Source: Streptomyces shenzhenensis
Lineage (GTDB): Bacteria > Actinomycetota > Actinomycetes > Streptomycetales > Streptomycetaceae
DNA length: 64,000 nucleotides
Assembly: GCF_003688995.1 (NCBI RefSeq)
Contig: NZ_PENI01000002.1
Coordinates: forward strand, 186,001-250,000
Reading direction: 5' to 3'
Shown here: positions 8,661 to 17,148 of the stretch, piece after piece
Position numbering within the stretch: position 1 is the first letter of the stretch
Layout of the letters: each line of letters opens with the position of its first letter
Program-made: the position numbers and the translations under genes
The notes under the pieces: generated by a model
Databases searched by the model: none
Told to the model about the DNA's origin: nothing
Seen by the model: only the letters and a program-made list of their open reading frames with translations

Positions 8661-9689
8661 TCAGACGGGCACGGCCTCCCCCGGGTACCGCACCCCGACC
8701 CGTTCCCGGATCGCGTCCAGCGTGCGCATCACGGCGAGCGTGCCGGACAGCGGCACGAGCGGGGACTCCGGCTCGCCGGCCCGGAGCGCGCGCATGACCT
8801 CCGCCGCCTCGTGCCGCAGGGTGTGCCGCGGGCCGTCGGACGGGTCGAGGACGAACTCCTCGGCATCGCGGCCGTCGCGGTGCAGCACGAACCGCTCCGG
8901 GTGGAAGAAGCCGCTCGGTACGTCGATCCGGCCGAGCGACCCGGTCACCGACGCGGTGACGGACGTACCGCCGACGATCGAGCAGTGCACCGCGGCCAGC
9001 GCCCCGCCGTCCCAGGACAGCAGCGCGCCCGTCTGGAGGTCGACACCCTCCGCGGACAGCACCGAGCGGGCCTCGACACCGGCCGGCTCGCCGAGCAGCA
9101 ACTGCGCGAACGACACCGGGTACACGCCGAGGTCGAGCAGCGCGCCGCCGCCCAGCGCCGGGTCGCGCAGCCGGTGCGCGGGCGGGAAGGGGCCCGCGAG
9201 CCCGAAGTCGGCCTGCACGGTGCGGACTTCACCGATCGCTCCGTCGTCGACCAGCGCCTTCAGCCGGCGTACCAGCGGATTGCAGTACATCCACATCGCC
9301 TCCATCAGGAAGCGTCCCCGCTCGCGCGCCAGCGCGACCAGCTCCTCCGCCTCGGCCGCGTTCAACGCGAACGCCTTCTCGCACAGCACGTTCCGGCCGG
9401 CCTCCAGGCACAGCCCGGCCGCCGCCCGGTGCGCCGAGTGGGGGGTGGCGACGTACACGACATCGATGTCCTCGTCCCGGGCCAGCGACTCCCAGTCGCC
9501 GTACGCCCGCGGGATCCCGAACCGCTCGGCGAACGCCCGCGCCGAGTCCTCGGTCCGCGAGGCCACCGCCACGATCTCGGCGTCCGGCAGATCCACCAGA
9601 TCCGCCGCGAACGCGGCCGCGATGCCGCCCGTCGCCAGAATGCCCCACCGCACGCTCTGCTCCGCCATTCCGGCCCCGCCCTCGCTCAT
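8661..9689 (-). CDS. Gfo/Idh/MocA family oxidoreductase
   Basis: This 342-residue NAD(P)-dependent enzyme belongs to a family that acts on sugars, inositols and their derivatives. The N-terminal Rossmann domain has WGILATGGIA, and VYVATPHSAH and NVLCEKAFALN follow; the last is the EKP-like motif in which Pro is replaced by Ala. The C-terminal alpha/beta domain contains GGGALLDLGVYPVS, which carries the usual D..H-type active-site region, with Tyr at the His position. The ATG at 9689 has GAGG at 6-9 bases upstream; the ATG at 9668 is an alternative. It is transcribed away from the efflux gene at 9779. Confidence 0.9.
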   Translation of the reverse strand: MSEGGAGMAEQSVRWGILATGGIAAAFAADLVDLPDAEIVAVASRTEDSARAFAERFGIPRAYGDWESLARDEDIDVVYVATPHSAHRAAAGLCLEAGRNVLCEKAFALNAAEAEELVALARERGRFLMEAMWMYCNPLVRRLKALVDDGAIGEVRTVQADFGLAGPFPPAHRLRDPALGGGALLDLGVYPVSFAQLLLGEPAGVEARSVLSAEGVDLQTGALLSWDGGALAAVHCSIVGGTSVTASVTGSLGRIDVPSGFFHPERFVLHRDGRDAEEFVLDPSDGPRHTLRHEAAEVMRALRAGEPESPLVPLSGTLAVMRTLDAIRERVGVRYPGEAVPV

Positions 9690-9778
9690 GACTGCCTCGG
9701 CACTGTGTACGAACTGAGAGCATAGGTGCCTGTTCCACCGGACGGGGCGGCCGCACAGGCCGCAAGGGGAGGGGACCC

Positions 9779-11167
9779 ATGCCCGAGCGCGCGACGGCGC
9801 CGACACCCGAGTCGGCACCGACACCCGAGAAGGCACCGACACCCGAGAAGGCACCGACACCCGAGACGGCACGCCCGGCCGCGGGAGGCGAACCCCGCCG
9901 CTCCGCGGCACGCCGCACCGGCCTGCTCGTCACCCTCGTCCTCGGCGGCCTCACCGCCACACCCCCGCTCGCGCTGGACATGTACCTCCCGGCGCTGCCG
10001 GAGGTCACCCGCTCCCTGCACGCGCCCGCCGCCACCGTCCAGCTCACCGTCACCGCCTGCCTGGCCGGCATGGCGCTCGGGCAACTCGTCGTCGGCCCGA
10101 TGAGCGACCGCTGGGGCCGCCGCCGCCCGCTGCTGGCCGGCCTCGCCGTCTACGTCGTCGCCACCGCCCTGTGCGCGGTGGCGCCCACCGTCGAGGCGCT
10201 GGTCGCGCTCCGGCTGGCGCAGGGCCTCGCCGGCGCGGCCGGGATCGTGATCGCACGGGCCGTCGTCCGCGACCTGTACGACGGCATCGCGATGGCCCGC
10301 TTCTTCTCCACCCTGATGCTGATCTCCGGCGCCGCCCCGATCGTGGCACCCCTGATCGGCGGTCAGATCCTGCGGGTGACGGACTGGCGGGGCGTGTTCG
10401 CCCTCCTCACCGTGGTCGGGGCGGCACTGACGACGGTGGTCTGGCTGCGGCTGCCCGAGACGCTGCCGCCCGGCGAACGTCACAAGGGCGGGGTCGGCGC
10501 GGCCCTGCGCGCCATGCGCGGGCTCCTCGCCGACGCGCCGTTCACCGGCTACCTGCTCACCGGCGGCTTCGCCTTCGCCGCCCTGTTCGCCTACATATCC
10601 GCCTCGCCGTTCGTCATCCAGAACATCTACGGCGCCTCCCCGCAGACCTTCAGCCTGCTGTTCGGCCTCAACTCGGTCGGCCTGGTCGTCGCCGGGCAGA
10701 TCAACGGCAAGCTGCTGGTCGGCCGGGTCAGCCTGGACCGGGTGCTGGCCGTCGGCCTCGCGGTCACCGTCCTCGCGTCGAGCGCCCTGCTGCTGATGTC
10801 CCTCGGCGCCTTCGGCCCGGTCGGCCTGGCGCCCGTCGCCGCCGCGCTCTTCGTGCTGATGTCCGCGATGGGCCTCACCCTCCCCAACGCCCAGACCCTC
10901 GCCCTGCTGCGCACCCGGCACACGGCAGGATCCGCCGCCGCGCTGCTCGGCTCCTCCACCTTCCTCATCGGGGCGGTCGCCTCCCCGCTCGTCGGCATCG
11001 CCGGGGAACACACCGCCGTGCCGATGGCCGTCGTCCAACTGGCGGCCGCAGCGGTGGCCGTCGCCTGTTTCGTGGGAATGTGCCGTCCATGGAAGGCGCA
11101 CGCGGGCGCACCGCGCGCGGGCATCCGCCCGTCGGGCGTGGCCGAGCACACCAGGGAGGAGAGCTGA
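9779..11167 (+). CDS. Bcr/CflA-type multidrug efflux MFS transporter
   Basis: The 462-residue protein has 12 predicted membrane segments. Its first segment ends in the family signature LALDMYLPALPEV, and the DRWGRRRPLL loop lies between segments 2 and 3. Proteins of this group export chloramphenicol, bicyclomycin or other drugs by proton antiport. The N-terminus is a cytoplasmic extension of about 45 residues built on four tandem APTPE(S/K/T) repeats, which is unusual for the family. A strong GGGGAGGGG ribosome site precedes the ATG. The stop overlaps the start of the following serine hydrolase gene, so the two are probably co-translated. Confidence 0.9.
   Translation: MPERATAPTPESAPTPEKAPTPEKAPTPETARPAAGGEPRRSAARRTGLLVTLVLGGLTATPPLALDMYLPALPEVTRSLHAPAATVQLTVTACLAGMALGQLVVGPMSDRWGRRRPLLAGLAVYVVATALCAVAPTVEALVALRLAQGLAGAAGIVIARAVVRDLYDGIAMARFFSTLMLISGAAPIVAPLIGGQILRVTDWRGVFALLTVVGAALTTVVWLRLPETLPPGERHKGGVGAALRAMRGLLADAPFTGYLLTGGFAFAALFAYISASPFVIQNIYGASPQTFSLLFGLNSVGLVVAGQINGKLLVGRVSLDRVLAVGLAVTVLASSALLLMSLGAFGPVGLAPVAAALFVLMSAMGLTLPNAQTLALLRTRHTAGSAAALLGSSTFLIGAVASPLVGIAGEHTAVPMAVVQLAAAAVAVACFVGMCRPWKAHAGAPRAGIRPSGVAEHTREES
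9797..9868 (+). repeat. Four tandem 18-bp repeats in the N-terminus of the efflux gene
   Basis: Four in-frame copies of GCACCGACACCCGAGAAG, with one or two substitutions each, encode APTPES, APTPEK, APTPEK and APTPET. Copies two and three are identical. Because the unit is a multiple of three, slippage would change only the length of the cytoplasmic tail. Confidence 0.9.
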
Positions 11168-12306
11168 GCGCACCGAGACTGCGCGTCGACACACCGGAAC
11201 GGGCCGGACTCGACCCCGCGGAACTCCGGCACCTCGTCCAGGAAGCGCACGCCCTCACCGGCGGCGACCGCCCCTGGGCGCCGGGCGTCGTCGTGGTCGC
11301 CGGGCGCGGGCCGGTGATCGCCGTGCAGGAGGCGGCGGGCTGGGCGGTCCGGTACACCGCGTACGACCCCACGACGGACCGCGGTGTCGAGCCGGCGCCC
11401 GCGGACCGGGTGCCGATGACCCTCGGCACGCCCTTCGATCTGGCCTCCGTCACCAAGCTGTTCACCGCCGTCGCGGCCGTGCAGCAGATCGAGCGGGGCA
11501 CCCTGGGCATCGACGCGCTGGTCGGCGCCTATCTGCCGGAGTTCCGCGCGGCCGCCCGGCACCGCGTCACGGTGCGTCAGCTGCTCACCCACACCTCCGG
11601 GCTGCGGCCCGAACTGCCGCTGTACGACTGCCCGGACGACACGGCCCGGCTGGCGATGCTCCGCGCGGAGGCGCCCACGGCGCCGGCGGGCAGATACCGC
11701 TACTCGGACCTGAACCTGCTGCTCCTCCAGCTCCTGCTGGAGCGGATCACCGGCCGCACCCTCGACGTCCTGGTCCACCAGGGGATCACCCGGCCGCTGG
11801 GGATGACGGCGACCCGGTTCGGACCCTGCCCGGACGCGGCGGCGACCGAGGACCAGCGGCGGCCGTGGGCCAAGGCCGACCGGGGCATGCTGCGCGGCGT
11901 TGTCCACGACGAGAACGCCTGGGCGCTCGGCGGGGTGGCCGGCCATGCCGGGCTGTTCTCCACGGGCCGGGACCTGGCGGTGTTCTGCCGGACCCTGCTG
12001 GCCGGCGGACAGTACGGGCCGGCCCGCATCCTCGGCCCGGACTTCGTGGAGCTGCTGCTGACCCCGCCGGGGCTGGGGTTCGCCCTCGACCAGCGGTGGT
12101 TCATGGGGGAGCTGGCGGGCCGGGGAGCCGCCGGGCACACGGGCTTCACCGGCACCTCACTGGTCCTGGACCCGGCCACCGACACCTTCCTGGTGCTGCT
12201 GGCGAACACCGTGCACCCGCGCAGACGCGAAGCCGGCAGCACCCCACGCGCCCGCGCCGCGACCCGACTGGCCCGCGCCGTACGCCGCACGCCCCACCGG
12301 GACTGA
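11164..12306 (+). CDS. Serine hydrolase, beta-lactamase/penicillin-binding family, apparent CTG start
   Basis: This 380-residue protein belongs to the class C beta-lactamase-like serine hydrolases (esterases, D,D-peptidases). The nucleophile motif is ASVTK (SxxK), and the second motif YSDLN (YxN) lies about 90 residues later. HTGFTG matches the third motif. No ATG or GTG occurs between the upstream stop region and the conserved domain until about 40 codons in. A CTG overlapping the MFS stop as CTGA sits 4-5 bases after GGAGGAG, which makes CTG the most plausible start. Otherwise translation would have to begin at an ATG inside the MFS gene (11088). No signal peptide is visible, so it should be cytoplasmic. 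Confidence 0.85.
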   Translation: MSAPRLRVDTPERAGLDPAELRHLVQEAHALTGGDRPWAPGVVVVAGRGPVIAVQEAAGWAVRYTAYDPTTDRGVEPAPADRVPMTLGTPFDLASVTKLFTAVAAVQQIERGTLGIDALVGAYLPEFRAAARHRVTVRQLLTHTSGLRPELPLYDCPDDTARLAMLRAEAPTAPAGRYRYSDLNLLLLQLLLERITGRTLDVLVHQGITRPLGMTATRFGPCPDAAATEDQRRPWAKADRGMLRGVVHDENAWALGGVAGHAGLFSTGRDLAVFCRTLLAGGQYGPARILGPDFVELLLTPPGLGFALDQRWFMGELAGRGAAGHTGFTGTSLVLDPATDTFLVLLANTVHPRRREAGSTPRARAATRLARAVRRTPHRD

Positions 12307-12392
12307 ACCCCGGGCACGGCAGCGCACGCGGCCCACCGGGGCGCGGCCGGCACGGTTTCGGAGGGGTGTGCGGGGGCTCTTACAATCGGCTG

Positions 12393-13394
12393 GTGAACGA
12401 GCCTGTACGTCCGGCCGAACGACTCCGGGCCGCGCTGGCGGAGCTGCTCGACGGGCTGCCGCCGTCGCAGGCGGCCTCGGCCGTGGAGCGGCTGATCGCC
12501 AACTATCGCGGGGCCACCCCGACCGACGCGCCGATCCTGCGGGACCGCGCCGACGTCGCCGCGTACGCCGCGTACCGGATGCCCGCGACCTTCGAGGCGG
12601 TGCGCTCCGCGCTGGCCGCGTTCGCGGCGGCCGTGCCCGGCTGGGCGCCGGCCGGCCACGCGGATGTCGGCGGCGGGACCGGCGCCGCGACCTGGGCGGT
12701 CAGCGCCACCTGGGCGGGCAGCCGGCCGGTGACCGTGCTGGACTGGGCCGAGCCCGCGCTCGCCCTGGGCCGGGAGATCGCCGCCGCCCACCCGGCACTG
12801 CGCGACGTCCACTGGCGGCGGGCCCGGATCGGCGCCGGGCTCACCCTCGACGCCGTCGACCTCGTCACCGTGTCCTACGTCCTCAACGAGCTGTCCGCGG
12901 CCGACCGCACCGCCCTCGTCGACGCGGCCGCGACCGCCGCGCAGGCCGTCGTGATCGTCGAGGCCGGCACCCCCGACGGCTACGCCCGCGTCATCGAGGC
13001 CCGGGACCGGCTGATCGGCGCCGGGTTCCGGATCGCCGCGCCCTGCCCGCACAGCGCCGGCTGTCCCATCGTGCCCGGCACGGACTGGTGCCACTTCGCC
13101 GCCCGGGTCAGCCGCTCCTCCCTGCACCGGCAGGTCAAGGGCGGCTCGCTGCCGTACGAGGACGAGAAGTTCAGCTACGTCGCCGCCACCCGCGCCCCGG
13201 CGGGACCGGCGCCCGCGCGGATCGTCCGGCGCCCGCAGATCCGCAAGGGACAGGTCCTGCTCGACCTGTGCGAGACCGGCGAACGGCTGCACCGCACGAC
13301 GGTCACCAAACGCCACGGCGACCTGTACAAGGCGGCCCGGGACGCCGAGTGGGGCGACCCCTGGCCGCCCGCCGCACCGGATCCCATGGGTTAG
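12393..13394 (+). CDS. Rsm22-like small ribosomal subunit methyltransferase family protein
   Basis: This 333-residue protein has a Rossmann methyltransferase core with the SAM motif HADVGGGTGAATWA and a later DLVTVSYVLNEL. A C-terminal Cys cluster (APCPHSAGCPIV followed by WCHF, then LDLCETGE) matches the metal or Fe-S site described for Rsm22 proteins, which associate with ribosome assembly. A GTG start at 12393 gives MNEPVRPAERLRAAL. It is followed 9 bp later by a TetR-family gene on the same strand. The exact bacterial substrate is not established to my knowledge. Confidence 0.83.
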   Translation: MNEPVRPAERLRAALAELLDGLPPSQAASAVERLIANYRGATPTDAPILRDRADVAAYAAYRMPATFEAVRSALAAFAAAVPGWAPAGHADVGGGTGAATWAVSATWAGSRPVTVLDWAEPALALGREIAAAHPALRDVHWRRARIGAGLTLDAVDLVTVSYVLNELSAADRTALVDAAATAAQAVVIVEAGTPDGYARVIEARDRLIGAGFRIAAPCPHSAGCPIVPGTDWCHFAARVSRSSLHRQVKGGSLPYEDEKFSYVAATRAPAGPAPARIVRRPQIRKGQVLLDLCETGERLHRTTVTKRHGDLYKAARDAEWGDPWPPAAPDPMG

Positions 13395-13403
13395 CTTCAC
13401 CCC

Positions 13404-14018
13404 ATGGTCAAGAAGCCCGCCCCGGACGCCAGCCGACGCAGCGAGAGGTCGCGCCGCGCCATCTACGCCGCCGCCCTCGCCCTCGTCGTCGAGGTCGGGT
13501 ACCCGAAGACCACCGTCGAGGCGATCGCCGCCCGCGCCGGGGTCGGCAAGCAGACCATCTACCGGTGGTGGCCGGCCAAGGCGGACGTCCTGCTGGAGGC
13601 GTTCCTGGACCTCGCCGAGCAGGCGGCCCGGGAGCTGGGCCAGGAACCGTACGCGATCCCCGACACCGGGGACCTCGCCGCCGACCTCCGGGCGGTGCTG
13701 CGGGCCACCGTCGACGAACTGCTCGACCCCCGGTTCGAGGCGCCCTCCCGCGCCCTCGCCGCCGAGGGCGTCGTCAACGAGCAGCTGGGCCGGGAGTTCG
13801 TCGCCAAACTGCTCGAACCACAGCTCCAGCTCTACGTCGACCGGCTCCGCTCCGCCCAGGACGCCGGGCACGTACGGGCCGACGTGGACCCGCGGATCGC
13901 CCTGGAGCTGTTCGTCTCGCCGCTGGCCCAGCGCTGGCTCCAGCACACCGGACCGATCTCGCACGCCTACACGGACACCCTCGTCGACTACGCGCTGAAC
14001 GGCCTGGCCCCGCGCTGA
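13404..14018 (+). CDS. TetR/AcrR family transcriptional regulator
   Basis: This 204-residue dimeric repressor has an N-terminal helix-turn-helix reading TTVEAIAARAGVGKQTIYRW at about residues 36-55. The C-terminal part is a TetR_C-type ligand domain with VDELLDPRFEAPSRALAAEG. The ATG lies 9 bp after the Rsm22-like gene, which suggests co-transcription, although function probably differs. No operator palindrome was seen nearby, so its target is unknown. Confidence 0.9.
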   Translation: MVKKPAPDASRRSERSRRAIYAAALALVVEVGYPKTTVEAIAARAGVGKQTIYRWWPAKADVLLEAFLDLAEQAARELGQEPYAIPDTGDLAADLRAVLRATVDELLDPRFEAPSRALAAEGVVNEQLGREFVAKLLEPQLQLYVDRLRSAQDAGHVRADVDPRIALELFVSPLAQRWLQHTGPISHAYTDTLVDYALNGLAPR

Positions 14019-14111
14019 CCGCACCCCCCGGACGGGGCCGCGGTCTCCTGCGGCGCCGAATGGTGGGACCATGGGGCATGTTGTCCGCACTCCAGCGAGG
14101 CGAGGGGATTG

Positions 14112-14849
14112 ATGAGCGCGACGTTCGGCGGCCGGTCCGGCCGGCAGGGCAAACTCTCCCAGTGGCTGCGGGGCCGCCGCACGTCACCGACCGCCGACAC
14201 CGGCGGCCGTGAGGAACTGCTGCTCGCCGCCGCCGCAGCCGGACTGCCCCTCGCACCCGCCGCCCACCCCGCCCCCGGGTACCGCTGTTCCTGCGACCGG
14301 GTCGGCTGTCCCACCCCCGCCCGGCACCCGGTGTCCTTCGCCTGGCAGACGCAGTCCACCACGGACCACGCCCAGATCGAGCGCTGGGCCCGGCACCAGC
14401 AGCAGGCCAACTTCATCACCGCGACCGGCATGGTGCACGACGTCCTCGACGTGCCCCTGGAGGCCGGCCGGCAGGCGCTGCGGCGGCTGCTCGACTCCGG
14501 CGTCGAGGTCGGCCCGGTCGCCGAGAGCGACGACGGCCGCCTGCTGTTCTTCACCCTCACCCGCGGCACCCCCGAGGACGAGGACGAGTGGTGGCCGTGC
14601 GAGCTGGACTGCCACCCCGAGACCATGGACGAGCACCCCGGGCTGCGCTGGCACTGCCGCGGCTCGTACGTGCTGGTGCCGCCCGCCCGGCTGCCCGGCG
14701 ACGACGACCAGCAGGTGCGCTGGGTGCGCGGCCTTGAGCATGCGCTGCCCGACCCGCTGAGCCTCCTGGAGGCCCTCACCGACGCCTGCGCCCGGCACGC
14801 GCACGAGGAGACCGACCACGCGGGCACGGGCTGGCCGCTGCGCCACTAG
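14112..14849 (+). CDS. Bifunctional primase/polymerase-like protein, orphan
   Basis: The 245-residue protein contains the prim-pol-like N-terminal signature LAAAAAGLPLAPAAHP followed by a Cys cluster YRCSCDRVGCPTPARHP, typical of actinobacterial proteins annotated as bifunctional DNA primase/polymerase. Later parts include FITATGMVHDVLDVP and a C-terminal acidic tail. It lacks the catalytic DxD that a true archaeo-eukaryotic primase needs in a clear form, so catalytic activity is doubtful. GAGGGG precedes the ATG at 14112; a TTG codon three bases earlier is possible. It is not next to a helicase or phage gene. Confidence 0.7.
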   Translation: MSATFGGRSGRQGKLSQWLRGRRTSPTADTGGREELLLAAAAAGLPLAPAAHPAPGYRCSCDRVGCPTPARHPVSFAWQTQSTTDHAQIERWARHQQQANFITATGMVHDVLDVPLEAGRQALRRLLDSGVEVGPVAESDDGRLLFFTLTRGTPEDEDEWWPCELDCHPETMDEHPGLRWHCRGSYVLVPPARLPGDDDQQVRWVRGLEHALPDPLSLLEALTDACARHAHEETDHAGTGWPLRH

Positions 14850-14902
14850 CGCAGTCCGCGGGGTGGGACCGTGGCCCACTGCGCGGCACGGCCCATACAG
14901 CC

Positions 14903-15904
14903 TCAGTTGCCCTGGGCCGCTGTCAGTCCCTGGATACGGCCCAGCAGTGACACCTGTCCGCTCCCGGCGCCGCGCTTCGGGTCGAGGGCGACCTCGTTGG
15001 AGACGAACTCCAGGGTCAGCGACTGCTTGACCTCGCCCTTCGTCAGGGCCTGCACGTCCTTGCCCGGGGCCGGCACGGAGGCGCCCGCGGCGGCGGTCTG
15101 CTTCTCGAAGTGGCGTGTGGTGAAGAACACCAGCGCCCCGCCGTCGGCCGTGCGCAGCGCCAGCGGCGCGTAGTCGCCACCGGTCAGCGGCTCGTCGATG
15201 TACTGCCGGGCCAGCCCCGGCTTGCTGGCCTGCCGGGCGCGCGTGGCGCGCCAGTCGCTGGTGTGCACACCGTCCGCGAAGGCGCTGCCGCCGCTCTTCA
15301 GGTACGTCGCGTACTGCTCGCTCAGTTCCTTGGGCGGTACGGCCAGGTCGGCCGAGCCGGTCGGGACGGCCTCGGCCCAGCCGTCCTCGTCGAGCTCGAA
15401 CTCCGGCAGGCTGTCCGGGGCGACCAGCGTGAGATACGCCACCTGGAACGGCTCGCTCAGGTCACCGCGGGTGAAGACGAACAGCCAGCGGGCGCTGCCG
15501 CCCTTGTTGGCGGCGGTGTCGGCGACGAACCAGCGCGGCCAGCCGGCCTTCTTGGGGATGGTGAACTCGGCGTCCGACAGCTTCAGCGGCTGGTGTCCGG
15601 AGTTGCCGCCGGGGCTGTTCGCGTGCCCCGCCGTCAGCCGGGCCTCGTCGATGTCGGCGAGCGCGCCCGTGATGTAGTCGGCGTCCAGGGAGCTGTCGAA
15701 CGCCTTGTCCGCCGCGTTGTAGGCGTCCGTGAACTTCTCCAGCGCCTTCGCCGCCTCGGCCTTGCTGGTGGCCGGGAGCACCTCGCGCTCTCCGTGCACC
15801 ACCACGCATCCGCTCGCCGTCAGCGACAAAGCGGTCAGCGAGGCCGCTATGAGTGCCTTCCGGCCACGCCTGCGGAGCCCTTGCGGGCTGCGATCCCTGG
15901 TCAT
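14903..15904 (-). CDS. Secreted lipoprotein of unknown function
   Basis: The 333-residue protein has an N-terminal signal with Arg-rich start and the lipobox LTASGC, so it should be anchored by lipid on the outer face of the membrane. The mature part begins with a helical region (AEAAKALEKFTDAYNAADKAF) and continues with beta-rich sequence including ARWLFVFTRGD and ALVFFTTRHFEKQ. I do not recognise a named domain. It has no co-oriented close neighbour; its stop lies 50 bp from the primase-like gene on the opposite strand. A cell-surface role is all that can be said. Confidence 0.8.
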   Translation of the reverse strand: MTRDRSPQGLRRRGRKALIAASLTALSLTASGCVVVHGEREVLPATSKAEAAKALEKFTDAYNAADKAFDSSLDADYITGALADIDEARLTAGHANSPGGNSGHQPLKLSDAEFTIPKKAGWPRWFVADTAANKGGSARWLFVFTRGDLSEPFQVAYLTLVAPDSLPEFELDEDGWAEAVPTGSADLAVPPKELSEQYATYLKSGGSAFADGVHTSDWRATRARQASKPGLARQYIDEPLTGGDYAPLALRTADGGALVFFTTRHFEKQTAAAGASVPAPGKDVQALTKGEVKQSLTLEFVSNEVALDPKRGAGSGQVSLLGRIQGLTAAQGN

Positions 15905-15992
15905 GAGGTGCCGTCACCTTCCCCTTCCCGGAGCCGAACCCTACCGGGCGTTTCACCGGCTCGGGACAGCCCGCTCGGGCGTCGTGGGTTGG

Positions 15993-16121
15993 GGTGCCGT
16001 TCCGTGGGCTCGGACTGGCCGTTCGGGCCGGGTGGTGGGGTGGCTGCGGGTGTGTCGTGGCTGAGCGCGCAGTTCCCCGCGCCCCTTCGGGGCGCGGGCG
16101 TATCACCGGGCTGTGGTGGTG
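15993..16121. repeat. First copy of a 129-bp direct repeat containing the GCGCCCC hairpin
   Basis: This copy repeats the block at 16184-16312 with few differences. It ends in the sequence that in the second copy encodes the C-terminus of EfeU (complement reading TTTAR here and TTTAQ there). The central part GCAGTTCCCCGCGCCCCTTCGGGGCGC forms a stem of seven G-C pairs. The same hairpin family recurs near 26.6 kb and 44.4 kb. The two copies are 191 bp apart. It occupies the gap between the lipoprotein promoter and the end of efeU. Confidence 0.85.
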
Positions 16122-16183
16122 TTGTGCGGGCCCGTGGCTGTGACCGGGAGGGTTGGCTGTTGTGGCGGGGGAGTTGACCCTGA

Positions 16184-16312
16184 GGTGCCGTTCCGCGGGC
16201 TCGGACTGGCCGTTCGGGGCGGGTGGTGGGGTGGCCGCGGGTGTGTTGTGGCTGAGCGCGCAGTTCCCCGCGCCCCTCCGGGGCGCCGGCGTATCACTGG
16301 GCTGTGGTGGTG
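16184..16312. repeat. Second copy of the 129-bp direct repeat, overlapping the efeU 3' end
   Basis: The last 19 bp encode the C-terminal residues and stop codon of EfeU on the minus strand, and the rest is the hairpin-containing repeat. Because the first copy carries the same tail, the duplication unit included the end of the gene. The hairpin directly after the stop could act as a terminator or mRNA 3' stabiliser for the efeOBU message. Confidence 0.85.
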
Positions 16313-17145
16313 TCCGGGCTCGTTGGTTGGGGGGCGGCTTCGGTGGGGGTGGATGGGCGGAGGAACAGGGTCAGGGTGGGGATCAGGTACAGGAGCCATA
16401 CCGTGACCTGGATGATCGTCGGGTCGGGCTGGAAGTTGAGGACGCCCTTCAGGAGAGTCCCGTACCAGCTGTCCGGCGGAATCGTGTCGCTGATGTCGAA
16501 GGCCAGGTCCCGGATGCCCGGGATCCAGTTGGCCTCCTGGAGGTCATGGACGCCGTACGCGAGTACGCCCGCCGCGACCACCACGAGCATGCCACCGGTC
16601 CAGGTGAAGAACTTGGCCAGGTTGATCTTCAGCGCGCCCCGGTAGAACAGCCAGCCGAGCAGCACCGCGGTGGCCAGCCCCAGGGCGACGCCGATCAACG
16701 GCCGCGGGGTCCCGTCGCCCGCCGCGTGCACGGACGCCCACACGAACAGCGCGGTCTCCAGCCCCTCCCGGCCCACCGCGAGGAACGCCGTGGCGACCAG
16801 CGCCCCCGTGCCCATGGCCAGCGCCGCGTCCAGCCTGCCGTGCAGTTCGGACCGCAGATGCCGGGCGGTGCGCCGCATCCAGAAGACCATCCAGGTCACC
16901 AGCCCCACCGCGAGGATCGACAGCGAACCGCCGAGCGCCTCCTGGGCCTCGAACGTCAGCTCCTGCGAGCCGAATTCGAGCGCGCACCCGAAGCCCATGG
17001 CGATGGCCACCGCGATGCCGATGCCGATCCAGATCGGCCGCAGGGCGTCCCGGCGCCCGGTCTTGACCAGATAGGCGATCAGGATGCACACGACGAGGCT
17101 CGCCTCGAGCCCCTCGCGCAGACCGATCAGATAGTTGGAGAACAC
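16294..17145 (-). CDS. efeU: FTR1-type iron permease EfeU
   Basis: This 283-residue permease imports iron across the cytoplasmic membrane as part of the EfeUOB system. Seven hydrophobic segments are apparent. The two iron-path motifs REGLE are at residues 10-14 and 126-130, the hallmark of the FTR1/OFeT family. The gene begins 3 bp after the efeB stop and is the last gene of efeO-efeB-efeU. Its final residues (SPDTTTAQ) are encoded by a repeat that is duplicated downstream, so the C-terminal tail may differ from relatives. Confidence 0.94.
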   Translation of the reverse strand: MFSNYLIGLREGLEASLVVCILIAYLVKTGRRDALRPIWIGIGIAVAIAMGFGCALEFGSQELTFEAQEALGGSLSILAVGLVTWMVFWMRRTARHLRSELHGRLDAALAMGTGALVATAFLAVGREGLETALFVWASVHAAGDGTPRPLIGVALGLATAVLLGWLFYRGALKINLAKFFTWTGGMLVVVAAGVLAYGVHDLQEANWIPGIRDLAFDISDTIPPDSWYGTLLKGVLNFQPDPTIIQVTVWLLYLIPTLTLFLRPSTPTEAAPQPTSPDTTTAQ

Positions 17146-17148
17146 GGG

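Noticed and set aside
9779..12306. Single fusion of MFS and serine hydrolase
   Set aside because: The frames differ and the MFS stop is clear. The overlap indicates coupling, not fusion.
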